This document shows, piece after piece, positions 63,889-64,000 of a DNA stretch of 64,000 bases. The notes beneath the pieces were generated by a model. The model did no database searches. It was not told the DNA's origin and saw nothing but the letters and a program-made list of their open reading frames with translations. Positions within the stretch are counted from its first letter, which is position 1. Every line of letters begins with the position of its first letter. The stretch is from Bacillus sp. CECT 9360 (GTDB lineage Bacteria > Bacillota > Bacilli > Bacillales > DSM-1321): NCBI RefSeq assembly GCF_918741275.1, contig NZ_CAKKNA010000012.1:43104-107103 (forward strand), read 5' to 3'. The position numbers and the translations under genes are program-made.

Positions 63889-64000
63889 TTCTTCGGAGAG
63901 TTTGATCCTGGCTCAGGACGAACGCTGGCGGCGTGCCTAATACATGCAAGTCGAGCGAATTTCAGGGAGCTTGCTCTCTGAAATTAGCGGCGGACGGGTG
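63889..64000 (+). rRNA. rrs: 16S ribosomal RNA, 5' end (partial)
   Basis: CGGAGAGTTTGATCCTGGCT and GACGAACGCTGGCGGCGTGC are the universal 16S start, followed by a Firmicutes-type V1 stem. The gene runs off the window end; the mature 5' end is placed by comparison with B. subtilis. Confidence 0.98.

Overview
The window is chromosomal DNA of a Gram-positive, endospore-forming member of the Bacillaceae. Gene order follows the Bacillus subtilis 'yt' region (pepV-dat ... ytmP-trmB ... sftA-murC ... ytxGHJ-aroA-ccpA-acuCBA/acsA-tyrS-rpsD-ezrA-thiI-sppA-tpx-ytxK-ackA) almost gene for gene. Spore-associated genes (a CotF-like coat protein, ytfJ), bacillithiol-linked ytxJ/brxC, a tyrosyl T-box, a stressosome-type protein and sigma-B/sigma-H-like promoter motifs agree with this. 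The last 110 bases are the 5' end of a 16S rRNA gene. The 16S stub suggests a relative of Mesobacillus/Neobacillus/Bacillus, but it is too short to name a species.

Layout. 1-12.2 kb: peptidase and amino-acid genes (pepV, dat, ytoP), tRNA and RNA enzymes (thpR, trmB) and small conserved yt genes. 12.2-17.7 kb: chromosome translocase sftA, a nicotinate phosphoribosyltransferase, murC. 17.8-23.8 kb: ampS, the ytxGHJ stress operon and a three-gene ABC importer. 23.8-28.7 kb: a large FtsA-like protein, aroA (DAHP synthase/chorismate mutase), ccpA. 28.7-33.1 kb: acuABC divergent from acsA, an acetate-activation module controlled by reversible lysine acetylation. 33.2-38.7 kb: a class A PBP, T-box-tyrS, rpsD. 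38.9-50.3 kb: c-di-GMP synthase, fRMsr, refZ, hisJ, ezrA, a PTS-dependent dihydroxyacetone kinase operon, cysteine desulfurase and thiI. 50.6-63.3 kb: acyl-CoA ligase, RsbR-like protein, amidohydrolase, rarD, NAD kinase, sppA-yteJ, ytfI-ytfJ, tpx, ytxK, ackA. 63.3-64 kb: a four-promoter rrn leader.

How the genes connect. CcpA, ackA (with a near-consensus cre upstream), acsA and acuABC form one acetate overflow/reuse circuit. ezrA, refZ, sftA and murC bear on division and the cell wall. iscS-like and thiI together make 4-thiouridine in tRNA. YteJ is the known membrane inhibitor of SppA. Differences from the B. subtilis order include the dihydroxyacetone kinase operon where braB lies, the ABC importer after ytxJ, and the absence of ytpR and sspA from their usual places.

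The protein genes are mostly ordinary. The least explained structure is intergenic: (i) three arrays of degenerate ~20-bp tandem repeats with unrelated unit sequences, each beside a gene 3' end; (ii) a family of MITE-like elements that share termini but carry different foldable centres, one of which can fold into a compact four-way junction, with a related hairpin supplying the last codons of ytfI; (iii) two copies of another element, both in the same orientation just upstream of a gene or its leader; (iv) a duplicated two-promoter module ahead of the 16S gene. I saw no prophage, transposase gene or CRISPR array.
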